From the NCBI GenBank assembly GCA_963978905.1, contig OZ022259.1:9052001-9116000 (forward strand): 64,000 nucleotides of DNA. Reading direction: 5' to 3'. Shown piece by piece: positions 21,911 to 31,980 of the stretch; position 1 is the first letter of the stretch; every line of letters begins with the position of its first letter. The notes beneath the pieces are model-generated. The model saw only the letters and a list, made by a program, of their open reading frames with translations. It had not been told where the DNA came from and did no database searches. The stretch comes from Trichostrongylus colubriformis (Eukaryota; Nematoda; Chromadorea; Rhabditida; Trichostrongylidae). Both the position numbers and the translations under genes were made by a program.

Positions 21911-23589
21911 TCTACTACTGTTTGGTACCAACTGAAGAGAACAGCGCGGCCATTAGGGAAACCAAGTAGCCAACACATTGGGGTGAGGTACTCATTACGA
22001 AAACCGTTTACACAGCTTTAGAAACCCAGGTTTTGGTAAAGTCACTAAAACTAGGTTTTGATAAAGTTACTTATCAAAAGCAGAATAAACTACCAGTCGA
22101 AATTCAAGTATGACTCCTTTCTACGTTTTTGGATACATGCCAGCTCTCTATTACTTGCATTTTTATTTAAACCCCAGCATGCTCTTTTATGGTTTCAGTT
22201 CTGAATCCTTTCAGTCTCATACTTTAGCCTCGGTCGAGTAATAGTTGAGTAATTCCTAAGCGTGGTGCGCCAAAACTCTCGCATTGAGTCGAGAAAGAGA
22301 GAACGTGGCGGTCGCAGCACTCACCACACCACGCGAAGATTCACAACGGGACCAGAATGGCATTTCACGAGCGCAGTAATGCAATTCACCTTGCGTGTCT
22401 ACCCATAGGTGTCCTGACGCGCGCAATCTATGCAGGGTTACCCGTACCAGACGAGACTTGGAGCAGACGGAGGCGGAGTGAGCTCAGCTTACTCCCACGC
22501 TCCTTTCAAAACCTTTGAGAGGGTTAGAAGATTGGCGGTCGTGAAATCGCAACTTATCGTACCTCATGTAAGAGGTGTATTTTAAAGTGTTCCAGTGGAA
22601 GAAAAGTCGAACGACTACAGAATTTACTTGCCATGATACTTAGTCGTATGTCAGAAACAAGCAGAGGCGGCAGTGCAACTAGAGGTGATCATTTCTCTTT
22701 CACAGTCTCTTGACGTGAATGCAATCCTGAGTAACCCTTTCTTCCAAGCTGATCTCTGGTCAAGACGCTGATTCGAACTATGGCTGGTAAGCTCTTAGGC
22801 TAAGTATTATACGGTCCGCTGGCATTATATGTAAGTCTTCGACGTTACCGTATGGAAGGAGGCCTTATACGTGAAACATATCGTCTGGCATAAAGCAGAA
22901 GTAGCTCAATCCTTCATTTTTCATTTGGGATTTGTGCCGTGACATGTAGAGATGGAACGAAATTGGGTATTTTAACCGTTTCTATGGGGTCATTCAACAC
23001 TGTTGATTAGCTCATGGGCAATCACGGCTTTCTGCCTCACGCAATTTCGTTCTCACTCCAGCAATGTGTCTATGATGGTCCAAGTCTTTTGAAAAGCTAC
23101 GATGAGAGGGTAACCAGCGTCAGTGGTGTAATTCGACAGCCAACTAAAGGTTTCTTTCGGCAGAGAACGTGGAAGTGGCGAGGAAATCTCATTAGTCTCG
23201 ATGGGCTCTGGAGGAAAAGAACGTTGAGGGTGCTGAGATTTCAGTAGTTCCCTGTGGTCTTCTGGCACTCCGCCCTTTTCTGCTGTCGTTGTAAATTATT
23301 ACTCATGCATGACCAGACTTCTTGCTGATGTGCAGTATTTCGAAGGTTTCTATATCTTGACCAATTATCCATTTAAGCGGGTCTCTGAGCACTTAAAGTG
23401 TGCACATAATAGCCTGAACGTTGGTCATCTCTACCGGTTTTTTTCCTGCCTCTATGCCACGTTGGGACCGGCCTATAAATTTTTATTATTGTTTTTTATA
23501 TTATCCAAATTTGTAATATAATTTTATAATTTTTAATACAAGGACCGCCCATCTGAGGTCCGCTCCTCCCACTGCTCGCAGGTCTATTG
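21911..23589. other. no firm gene
   Basis: A GC-rich segment at 22260-22520 has a 70-codon open + frame (contains LPIGVLTRAIYAGLPVPDE) but no splice support. Two imperfect copies of AAAC(C/T)(C/A)AGGTTTTG(G/A)TAAAG lie side by side near 22025-22070. Confidence 0.3.
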
Positions 23590-23800
23590 CATGTCTTTCA
23601 GAAACTCATGGCTAACCATAGTGACAGGGGTAATGTGAGTGATGAGGAATCGCTAAAAGGAGTCATTCACTTAAAAACTAGGGGTCTAGGAAGCCTACCT
23701 GCAGCAAAATCCCCGGCGAAAGGCGCGCCTCAGAGCTGTGGCAGAGGCGGCCTTTTTAGCTTCAGCCGCCTTTCTTGACTCAGTCCGCCTACTAGCGACG
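23590..23800 (+). repeat. dispersed repeat, D part only
   Basis: The segment matches 56690-56890 on the same strand and 10640-10830 inverted: GGGGTAATGTG, then GAGTCATTCACT, then a GTGGCAGAGGCGGCC core. The A part that follows in the other two copies is absent here. Confidence 0.65.
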
Positions 23801-24231
23801 AAAAGTGTATAATTTGACTATGCTCACATGAAAGGGTAAGCGCTCCTCCATAGGTTGAGGCCTGGGCTAATAACCAAAGCAAAATAACGCCGGACGCTGT
23901 ACACAATGGATAGCCCTCTCGATTGATCAGCACCACTCTTACTTTTATGTACTTGTTACGTTACCACTGTCCAAGTTCGACTTTCCATAAGTCTCGGCAT
24001 GGTTTTTTCAATATGTGTCGGGTTCTTGCAGCCATAACCAAGATATTGAGTAACTTTATACGGCTAAGGTTTCGGTCTCCTTCGTCTGAGCCTAGAATGT
24101 CAAGGATAATTGCGATACATCCCTCAAACACAATTTCAGACTTACAAAACAAATCCACATACGTTAGAAGAATTTAGATAGGAGACGCAAACCACAGTCA
24201 CAGACGAACTCACCTCAAAGCAGAGCCGGCG

Positions 24232-25512
24232 TTAGGTTGTTGCAAAATTAATTTCTGAAATGGACCGCATACTTCAAACTACTATAACTCAGCTTAAACA
24301 CAAGTTTATTAATCGAAGTAAAAACCATCAGAATCTACACACTTTTGCCAACGAACAGGCAATAAATCTAAGCCTTCACTATAAAAACTACTATCACGAG
24401 AATCAACGAAGTCAAGGAAGGCACATTCAACATCGTCTAAATTAGTAAATTGTTTCTGACGCAGATGAGAATTGAGGGCTCGAAAAAAGTGATAGTCTGT
24501 TGGGGAAAGGTCGGGAGAATACGCTGGGTGGGGGAGAACTTCTATATCCAAGTGGGTCAATTTTTGCCGAGTGATTTGTGAGGTGTGTGGCCTTGCGTTG
24601 TCCTGCAACAGGATCGGCCCTCCTCTATTCATCACCGCCGGCCACAATTTTTGCAACTTTCTATACATTTGCTCCACATCACAACAGTAAGACTCTGCTG
24701 TGCCTGGCTGACCAGGTTGCAAGAAACTGTAATGGATATACCTTTACAACACCACTACACAGTAATCATAACCTTTTTAGGGCGAAGGTCGGGTTTAGGA
24801 AAAGTTTTTGGAGGAGCATCCTTATCTACCCAGACTAATCCCCGCTTCCTCTTATTATAAAGAACCTATTTTTCATCTACAGTTATAATACGGTTTACAA
24901 ATGGTTCATTTTTATGGCGAACTAGGAGATTAGAGCAGGTGTCGAAACGTGCCAGACGCTGCTCATCGGTCAGGTCATGAGGCACCCACTTCGACATCTT
25001 CTTCACCTTGCCGATTGTCAGCAAATGCCTGGCCACTGTAGAGTAATGTACGCCTAGGTCTTCTGCTAACGTACGAGTATTCGTCTCCGGATTTGCTTCG
25101 ACGGCTCTCCTTAAATCTTGGTCATTAAGCGATGACTTGCGGCCGCGACCCGACTTCTCTTCGAGATCCAAATCGCCAGAAGCAAATTTTTCAAACCAGA
25201 GCTCCACTGTTCGTTCGCAAGGACAATTCGTCCCAAAAACACTGCTGAGATTACGAGCTGCCTCCGCTGCGGAGTGTTCCAATTTAAACTCATAAACATG
25301 ATGACTCGATAGTCGCGTCGGTTCGTGACTATACGCAGCCCTGGAAAAGGCCGGCTGGAAAACTTAGAGCGACATTCATAGAAGTTTCTGAAAGAGCAGA
25401 AAAAGCCCACCAAATGGCATGCTTGACTTCACTTGAAATGGAATAGTTCAGAATAAAAAATCTTTTTTATTCTACATGCCTTGAAATCGAAATTAATTTT
25501 GCAACAACCTAA
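24232..25512 (-). mobile_element. mariner transposon, inactive, 1281 bp
   Basis: Perfect 24-bp terminal inverted repeats (TTAGGTTGTTGCAAAATTAA...) bound the element. Length and ends fit a full mariner copy. The right flank is TA but the left is CG, so the target duplication has decayed or been altered. The encoded transposase resembles the Hsmar1/bandit type known from primates and hookworms (family knowledge; no alignment run). Confidence 0.93.
24309..25350 (-). pseudogene. mariner transposase, broken
   Basis: The N-terminal HTH part (about 25282-24866) reads AAEAARNLSSVFG, WFEKFASGDLDLEEKSGRGR and RTLAEDLGVHYSTVARHL, then TVDEK carrying the first catalytic Asp. A TAG at 24866-24868 replaces the Trp expected next, another TAG at 24755-24757 falls where Trp is expected, and a frame change precedes the C-terminal part (24722-24309). 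That part holds LLQDNARPHTS and YSPDLSPTDYHFFRAL. The second and third Asp are separated by 34 residues, the DD34D mariner signature. A single-base loss near the N-terminus also breaks the start. Confidence 0.93.
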
Positions 25513-25918
25513 TAGTATACGAGGAGTCTACCTCTGTTCACTCCCAGGAGGTGCGAGTGAGGGAGGAGTGTGTGAACAATCGTTTCCGAATCTCCGATAC
25601 CACGACCTTATAGGACAAGAAAGCCTTTACCCACTACCAATCATCGATTATCGAATCAATTTACCAGAAGAGCAGCCGGTGGCTAGGGGAGTGGGGGAGG
25701 TGATATCCATGCATGACATGAACTCTATCCTCGACAGTGATGATTGCAAGCTATTTCCTGGGAGGAGGTCAACTTAATGCGAAGGAATTGCTTGTCATGA
25801 GTTTAACCCTGCCCTTTAGACCAAGCGCTCGATGGCGTTCCAATTCCCACACAAGCCTGCCAATCACCATGGCTGTTCGTTGAAAGTGCTCTTAAACCTG
25901 CTGTTGTCAACTTGTGTT
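25513..25918 (+). other. coding-like frame beside the mariner, uncertain
   Basis: A + frame reads RYHDLIGQESLYPLPIIDYR and EVISMHDMNSILDSDDCK and ends near 25777. An acceptor-like cactcccag begins an overlapping frame (EVRVREECVNNRFRISDTT). Either could be an exon; I cannot choose. Confidence 0.3.
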
Positions 25919-25920
25919 TG

Positions 25921-26326
25921 TTAAATTTTTTCCAAGTCCCACAAGATTCGAAGTTTGGTACTATTCATTTGATCCACTTCCTTGCATAGTTCTTTTGCAG
26001 ACGAAAAAGCCATCATTGCTGGAATCAACCTTTCATGGCCCATTCCACCGCGCAAGGCTGTCTGGTGCCGATGTATACCTCCCTGAGGCTTTACTTTACG
26101 ATGCTTCGCTGCACGTGGCCGTTTGTTTGTTGAGTGTATCTCAGGCAAACTCAATTCAGCGAAATTCGCTCGTGTCGTCGCAATTTCTTGTTCGACGTAC
26201 TCATTTGGCAAAAAGCCTCTGGGTGGTCGCTGGTCTTCGTGTTCGTTTTTTTCAATTTTTCCATCCGCATTTATGCATAGCTTCTTCAGCAAAAAGACGA
26301 TGCAATCACATTTTTGCCTCCTGAAG
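25921..26326 (-). CDS. terminal exon, hypothetical protein
   Basis: A strong acceptor (ccttgcttcag) at 26327 opens a minus frame of about 135 codons to TAA. It reads CDCIVFLLKKLCINADGK, EDQRPPRGFLPNEYVEQEI and PEIHSTNKRPRAAKHRKVK. The protein is basic and hydrophilic after the first 20 residues. The antisense frame is also long (161 codons on +, 26123-26608), but its composition is poorer and it lacks splice sites. Upstream exons were not resolved. Confidence 0.5.
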
Positions 26327-27149
26327 CAAGGAGGGAGCGTGAGTCACCTAAACTTTCAGTGGAGGAGGAGTTGCAGTGATGTGGAACCCGGCCCACTCAT
26401 GGCCCTAGCTTCAACTCAAGTCACCTACAATAGCGAGGCTTGTCAAATGTGCGCAGTACCTCAAGAAGCTTCATCGCCGTCAAGTATTCCGTTTGACTGT
26501 CCATTACCCTACCCCTGTCCTTCCTTTTCTCCCATTGATGCAAAAATTCTTTTCACGCATGCAAATTCTTTGCAGAGCTCTAATTTTCTTTACTATATTC
26601 TCTCATAAATACACATAGGGTGTAGAGCGTGCTGGAACATTCTTCGTTACTCCTCATTTGAAGACCATACGGGAGACGGTGAAACTCATCACAGGAACTT
26701 TTCCTTTATGCTGCTCGATAGCTTGTGGCTTTTCAAGATCACACGCGGTTGAGGTCTTCCAACTTCGCTCGCAGCAACGCTTGCTTACCTACCTAAACCA
26801 TAACACAGGTTTTCTGTGTTGTTACTGCGCTCTTACGACATATACCTATATGTACACTTGCTGTTCAACATGCCATAACCATGCAAATTAGGATGCGCAT
26901 TGCAAGTAAAAGAGATTGTGAACGAAATTCTTTGATTCTAATTCCTCTCAAAATCGATGGAAAATACAGCACTCAAAGAGAGAACAAAAAGATTCAAAAA
27001 TTTCATTCGATCTAACGCGGAATTTTTCAACAGTCGTCGGTGAATAGAAGTGCAGTCCCGAATTTCCCGTTCAATGTTGACTGACTGACTTCTGCCCCTT
27101 TGCACCGCATTCACGGACAACTCCATCTAGCCAAGGGTAACTTTGAGGA

Positions 27150-27275
27150 GCTGTATCTCGGTTGGATCCTTGTACATGCACTTGAAACGTAGCATTTGGC
27201 TCGTTGTATACAAACACAGCACAAATATATGGGTAACAGAAAAATTGGAATTCCCGTGGACGATACCACTGGAGA
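27150..27275 (+). repeat. half copy of the 56.1-kb fold-back family
   Basis: GGGTAACAGAAAAATTGGAA followed by CCCGTGGACGAT matches the terminal part of the right arm of the fold-back at 56090-56545. Only one arm is present, so no hairpin can form. Confidence 0.55.
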
Positions 27276-28189
27276 TAGCGGAAATCCCTCTCTCTTCCTC
27301 CAAGGGTCACGTGAGCACCTTACACTAGTGCGACGTCCCGAACTTTCCCATGGAAGAGTTATGGAGAGCAGATTTCGTAGAGACGCTAGGTGAGAGAATC
27401 TTGCACTTCAGCAATGCGTGTCATGGGGTATCTTCGCACTAATATCTGCACTCTCCCTTCTTGTCCTTGACCACGGAATTCCTAGAGCGCTAGAGTTTGT
27501 ATTTCCATAGGTTCTAGTGAATATGTGAAGGGCTTTTCTGGAACGGCGTTCGTCGGCTCAGAATAGAAAAACGGTTTCGGACTAAATAGTTACACTGGTA
27601 TATTCCCAGGGTATGGGTTACTTTTTTGCTACAGTAATCGTGAGCAAGAAATACACGTTGAAGGAAGGGGAGATTCTAGAATTCAGTGATATCGAGTAAG
27701 GAAATTGCTAGGGTGCAGAAATTGGACCCATGCTCACAGAGAGAGTCCATCAAATGTGGTCCATGGTAAGGACAAAACCTAAGAAAGGCTGCTCAGACCT
27801 ACTCCTTTGGGGATTCGTACAACGTCTTAATAGTTCTTTTTTAAAGCTATACGATAGAGCAAAGAAAGGCAAGCATACTAAAACACACTATGTCATAGTA
27901 TGTTGCACTTATTGCAAGGAACCACAGAATGAAGAGTGAAGTGTTCGGCTTTGTCGGTTTTCCAGACTTTGGAATCGCATCCGGGGAAGTGGCATCTACA
28001 GAAGGTTCGTGCTACACGCTTACGTTGGCGTAATCTCCTCAAATTGCGACGATTTTAGAATTCGAGGCAGGTCATCCACCTATGAAAGTTACCGTAAGAG
28101 AAAGGGGATGGAAGAAGAGCAGAACTGAGACTGAACAAGACGTACTTCGTAAAATAAAAGACTAGTTGAGAAGACATAATCTATACCGG

Positions 28190-28420
28190 AACTTCCTTAA
28201 GAAGCGCGCCTTTGAGGCCTTCTTCGCAAACTTTTCGTGGTTCACTTCGAGCTGCAGCCCTTGTTGCGAAGGTGGGTCAAGGTTAGCGGCTGGCTAGCAG
28301 AGCCCTCGCCGTCTGCATCTCCCCCACCGTTTAGTGAAGCAGAGGAGGTGAAATGGAAGAATTAAGGCGGGGTTCTATTTCTCGCATTTTTTGGCTGTTC
28401 CGCGGAGTTCTTTGTACGCC
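28190..28420 (+). repeat. E-type dispersed repeat, fragment
   Basis: The CACTTC(G/A)AGCTGCAGC core followed by a (G/T)CTGCATC element and a TTTCTCGCATTTTTTGGC tail resembles blocks at 35215-35480 and, more distantly, 46330-46745 and 50400-50770. No terminal structure was identified. Confidence 0.45.
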
Positions 28421-30064
28421 ACTACGTAGCGTCATTTCATATTCCACAATCTAACAAAATTCCCCCTTTTCTGCCTTTAAATAATTCTGCGAAATGGAAG
28501 CTTGGTAGCTCAAGCAATGTTCAAGTTCGATCGGGATTTCGTTTATCGAAAGAGTATGGGATTTCGTTTATCGAAAGAATAGTCACTAGAGAAGCCATTT
28601 GTAACTGCCGTATTCGACTTGCATTTGCGATCGTGGTGGCATTCGAACGAGGTTGACAATCTGTCGATGAGTTATTGCCTAGACTATCGAACCTTCTGTG
28701 ATTTCACTGAATGCAAAGATTTATAGTATGTTTCTGCACGTTGGTTAGTAAGGGAGAGTATGCTTACAATACACAAAGAAGGCGTAATGCGAGTGCGGGG
28801 AATGGACGACTTGGAAATGAGCCAAGAGTCATTTTAGATTGACCACGTCTCCATGCACGTAAGTACTATGCATGACCGACTCACATCACAAAACCGAGCG
28901 GCTTCTACTCATACATCGGTGATGCAGCGCGTCAGAAAACATGTCCATCGCAAACCAAAAAGTAGAATGGGAGCTTACCAATGTCCCACAGCTGGCCATT
29001 GCGCCTCTTATTGTCTACGGTCATTCCTGAACTTTCAACTGGTATCTGATTCGCATGGAAATATAAAAATAATTGCATCGACTGCCTGGGATGTCAAAGG
29101 CCAAAACGTATCCGCAGATTTTTAAAATTTAGTATATATAGATGTTATATCAAAATGCGGCATAACAGCTCTCACAATTCACACACTTCATTCCATGAAG
29201 CGTTGAAGACCGCACCGCTTACACGTGTCTGGTGCGTGGAACCGCGCCCAGTTTTCCCACGCTCACGGCATTGCCACGGTTCTTTGGAGGAGCATTTTTT
29301 CTTGAAAATTTCAGTTTGTTGCTTTTTTCCAGTTGTGTATGTGCAATGATCCTTAGTTGCGATATAGAGACCATGACTGCGCTGAAACTTGATAACATAC
29401 GACTATTGGAAATTATTCTTTCCTAACTGGAGTTATTTGAAGTCATAATGCTATTTACTGTAGCAATATCAGACTAAATGCTTGCAAGCTCAAGAGCACT
29501 CCTTCAATTTGATATTAGTACAGTTCAGTAGCTTTGCATCGACTGTTTTCAATGTGACTATGAAAAGTGCGCTCACAGCTAATTACACCCATATATCCGA
29601 ATATAACTTAACAACTAACAGCTAGTTTCATAAGCTATGCTTTCGAGAACAATGTATGGGATGATGGACGAATAATATGAAAAGATGGACTACAATCTGG
29701 AAAAGAAGGGGTAAGCGGAGTTGCGAGATGACGTCGTGCCACACGGTCGTCAACGTGTTAATTGAAATAAATACATAATCTAAGTTGTATGGTTTCATGT
29801 CTATCACTTTTATTTATCGAAGGATGGTAGAAATGTCGCAATGGACGGAGACATCGTCTCGCAAAGCTCATAGGGCAGGATCGCAAGTGGCCACGGCATC
29901 TAAAATTACATGTACATGAAAATGCAGATTTGAACGACATTTTCAAATCTGCTAATTGCTTCTACGTACGAAGTCACGGTATACCACGCAACATGTGTTG
30001 AAATCTCGCTATCAGTGTTGCGTTGGAACGGCAAGCAGCGGGTTAGGCTCGAATAGACAGGCCG

Positions 30065-30294
30065 GGCGTGTGCCCTTATGTCAGGATTTCGCACGACGAC
30101 GAGCGGCGTGCGACGCAGTGTGTGCGAGTCGCAGTAGATGGGTCTTAAAACGATTACAAGATAATGCTAGGGGCGCGATACGCAGTTAACTTGTAATCGC
30201 TTCGGGACCTAGCGACATGGCTCCTTTAGGCTACTCCGCACTGCTTCGCTTGCGACATGCCGCGGTGCGAAATCCTGACATAAGGGTACACACC
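30065..30294. mobile_element. hairpin MITE, copy 1 of the CCCTTATGTCAGGATTTCGC family
   Basis: Terminal inverted repeats (GG(C/T)GTGTG(C/T)(A)CCCTTATGTCAGG) enclose a self-complementary 230-bp element with a GATTACAAG/CTTGTAATC inner stem. The copy at 35944-36180 is the same family in opposite orientation. No target duplication is recognisable here. Confidence 0.75.
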
Positions 30295-30544
30295 CGTCAA
30301 GACCAGGGCTGCAGACCCTAATGCATACGCTTGCTTTTTTTGTTGAAGTGCCTTCCAAATCTTGCGAGACGATTTTACGCCTCTCCTGGGTGCTCATGTC
30401 CCTCATCAGTACATACCAGGCCACTGCAACATGCATCCTTGCTCCAGTCTATATTGGCCTTCGAGGCCATGATCCAAATGGATTCCGTTTGTTTATAAAG
30501 CATGTGTTTTTTTTACAAAAGTGCTGGATTATAGGTCAAAAGCT

Positions 30545-30612
30545 TCGTCTCGGGCGGTATTGAAATCTCGGCTCAATGCCTTGCGTATGCGCTAATCCAC
30601 TACACTACAGGA
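30545..30612 (-). repeat. tRNA-like sequence with A and B boxes
   Basis: On the minus strand TAGTGTAGTGG fits the A box, and GATTTCAATACC, 40 nt further, resembles a B box with the same extra T as the 355 copy. The 5' GGAGTTCC has no matching 3' acceptor strand nearby. A tRNA-derived SINE or tRNA pseudogene is likely. Confidence 0.4.
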
Positions 30613-31121
30613 ACTCCTTTCACCTTAGCAATACCCGGAAAGCATGGAGTGTGTTTTCGAATCTCGTTCGAGACCAAAGCTTCTGCTCATAAGTCAGCAC
30701 TCTTGTAACAGCTCTCGCTTCGAGTGCTGCAACGATTAGCAGCGAAGTAATGTAAAATTATAGAGCTTGCTTTTTGAAGCATTTTTATGAGAATCTTTCG
30801 GGAAAACATCGACTCTACATGAAAGATGGGTCCGTCTCATAGGGAACGACGCCTAGGGCGGAACGCATCTCGAGAGAGTGATAACGGCGGGCGTTTAGCT
30901 TTAAGCAGATTTTTTCAGTCCCTAGAAATCAAACGCCAAATTGACAGGTGAAGTAACTCTTGCAAACATGCAACACTTTTGATTGCACGAAACTTTTTTT
31001 CCTTGCTACAAACCTGCGATATTGCTGAGTCTCTCACCAAACTTCAAAAACATTGAGAATGTTCTCTGAAAGTGCGCTGCATCCCTATAGGAGTCCAGCC
31101 CACCCCAGCATGCCCCTCGCA

Positions 31122-31316
31122 CTAATGTGGGCTCTCTGCGTGCCATCGTCTTTTCTGGTGTACCAGCTCGTATTTGGACGACGTGTTAGGCCTTTCAGAG
31201 CTGGGCATATCACATTTCGTCGGACGTGGGTTGCGTGCACGTCGTCTTTGTTTGCGTATTATCAGTTTATTTCGAATTTCTCGTAGCATGCCGAGGGCGT
31301 TGATTGCGTGTGTGCG
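31122..31316 (-). CDS. candidate terminal exon, Arg-rich
   Basis: After an acceptor-like cagtag the minus strand is open for 64 codons to TAG: INALGMLREIRNKLIIRKQR, then RRARNPRPTKCDMPSSERP and SSKYELVHQKRRWHAESPH. Codon use is consistent with coding, but the region is GC-rich and a second minus frame and a + frame are open too. Unknown family. Confidence 0.35.
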   Translation of the reverse strand, partial: RTHAINALGMLREIRNKLIIRKQRRRARNPRPTKCDMPSSERPNTSSKYELVHQKRRWHAESPH

Positions 31317-31980
31317 CTACTGGATCGCGTTGGACTCCACATATTGTGCACTCACTGCACTCACAATATTCAGGAATTCTCAGAACTTCTTAATCTGTAC
31401 TTTTCGAGCACTAGATCACATATCGTCACCTTTTGCTGGGTCATTTCACCTCAATGTGCGCCCTGAGCACTTTGCACTTTGAACATGCAGTCTATTAAAT
31501 CTGTTTTGATAAGGGCACTCGATCCCGTGGCTCCAGGCATGATCCCAAATTATGCATTTTATTTTTAATGCAATAGGTATGCTTTTCTTGGGTTGTAGAA
31601 TAATTTTGCAACCTCATCTATATTAACTTTTTAGAAGCATCCAGAAAGCCGAATGGGCAGAGAGCTTAAAAAAAAGCGTGCAACTCTATCGAACAGTTCA
31701 TCTGAGGTGTTATCGCCTCCGCAAAAATAGTGGCATTTTTTAGGATGGTTTTGAGTTGCTCGTTCTTGGGGAACACCACCTGGTCTTGAGCGCCGACGAG
31801 TAGACCATCATTGCCATTATCACGATAAGATGACTTCAAATTCATTTTTAATTCTGATTTCCTTGTTTTTGTTCAATTTTTAGCTTTTGAATATTCAATT
31901 TGTCGCATTATATAAGCAAAAAAAAAATTGACAAATTCGTTTTTTAAGAATTGAGGTGTATGAAAATGAACACACTATTC
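31317..31980. other. no gene seen; 3' flank, AT-rich
   Basis: Sequence becomes strongly AT-rich from about 31840. It is the downstream flank of the minus exon ending at 31981. Confidence 0.4.

Larger units (their letters stand above)
26330..30064. other. no firm gene; repeat fragments
   Basis: This 3.7-kb stretch has scattered frames of 60-90 codons without splice support. It contains a half copy of the 56.1-kb fold-back family (27150-27275), an E-type repeat fragment (28190-28420), and a short tandem duplication of GGGATTTCGTTTATCGAAAG at about 28533-28578. Confidence 0.35.

Noticed and set aside
22270..22520. 70-codon GC-rich + frame
   Set aside because: Open length is explained by GC content; no acceptor, donor or recognisable motif.
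26123..26608. 161-codon + strand frame, the longest in the window
   Set aside because: It is antisense to a minus exon with better codon use and a strong acceptor, has a Ser/Cys/Phe-rich composition typical of a shadow frame, and no splice sites or domain.
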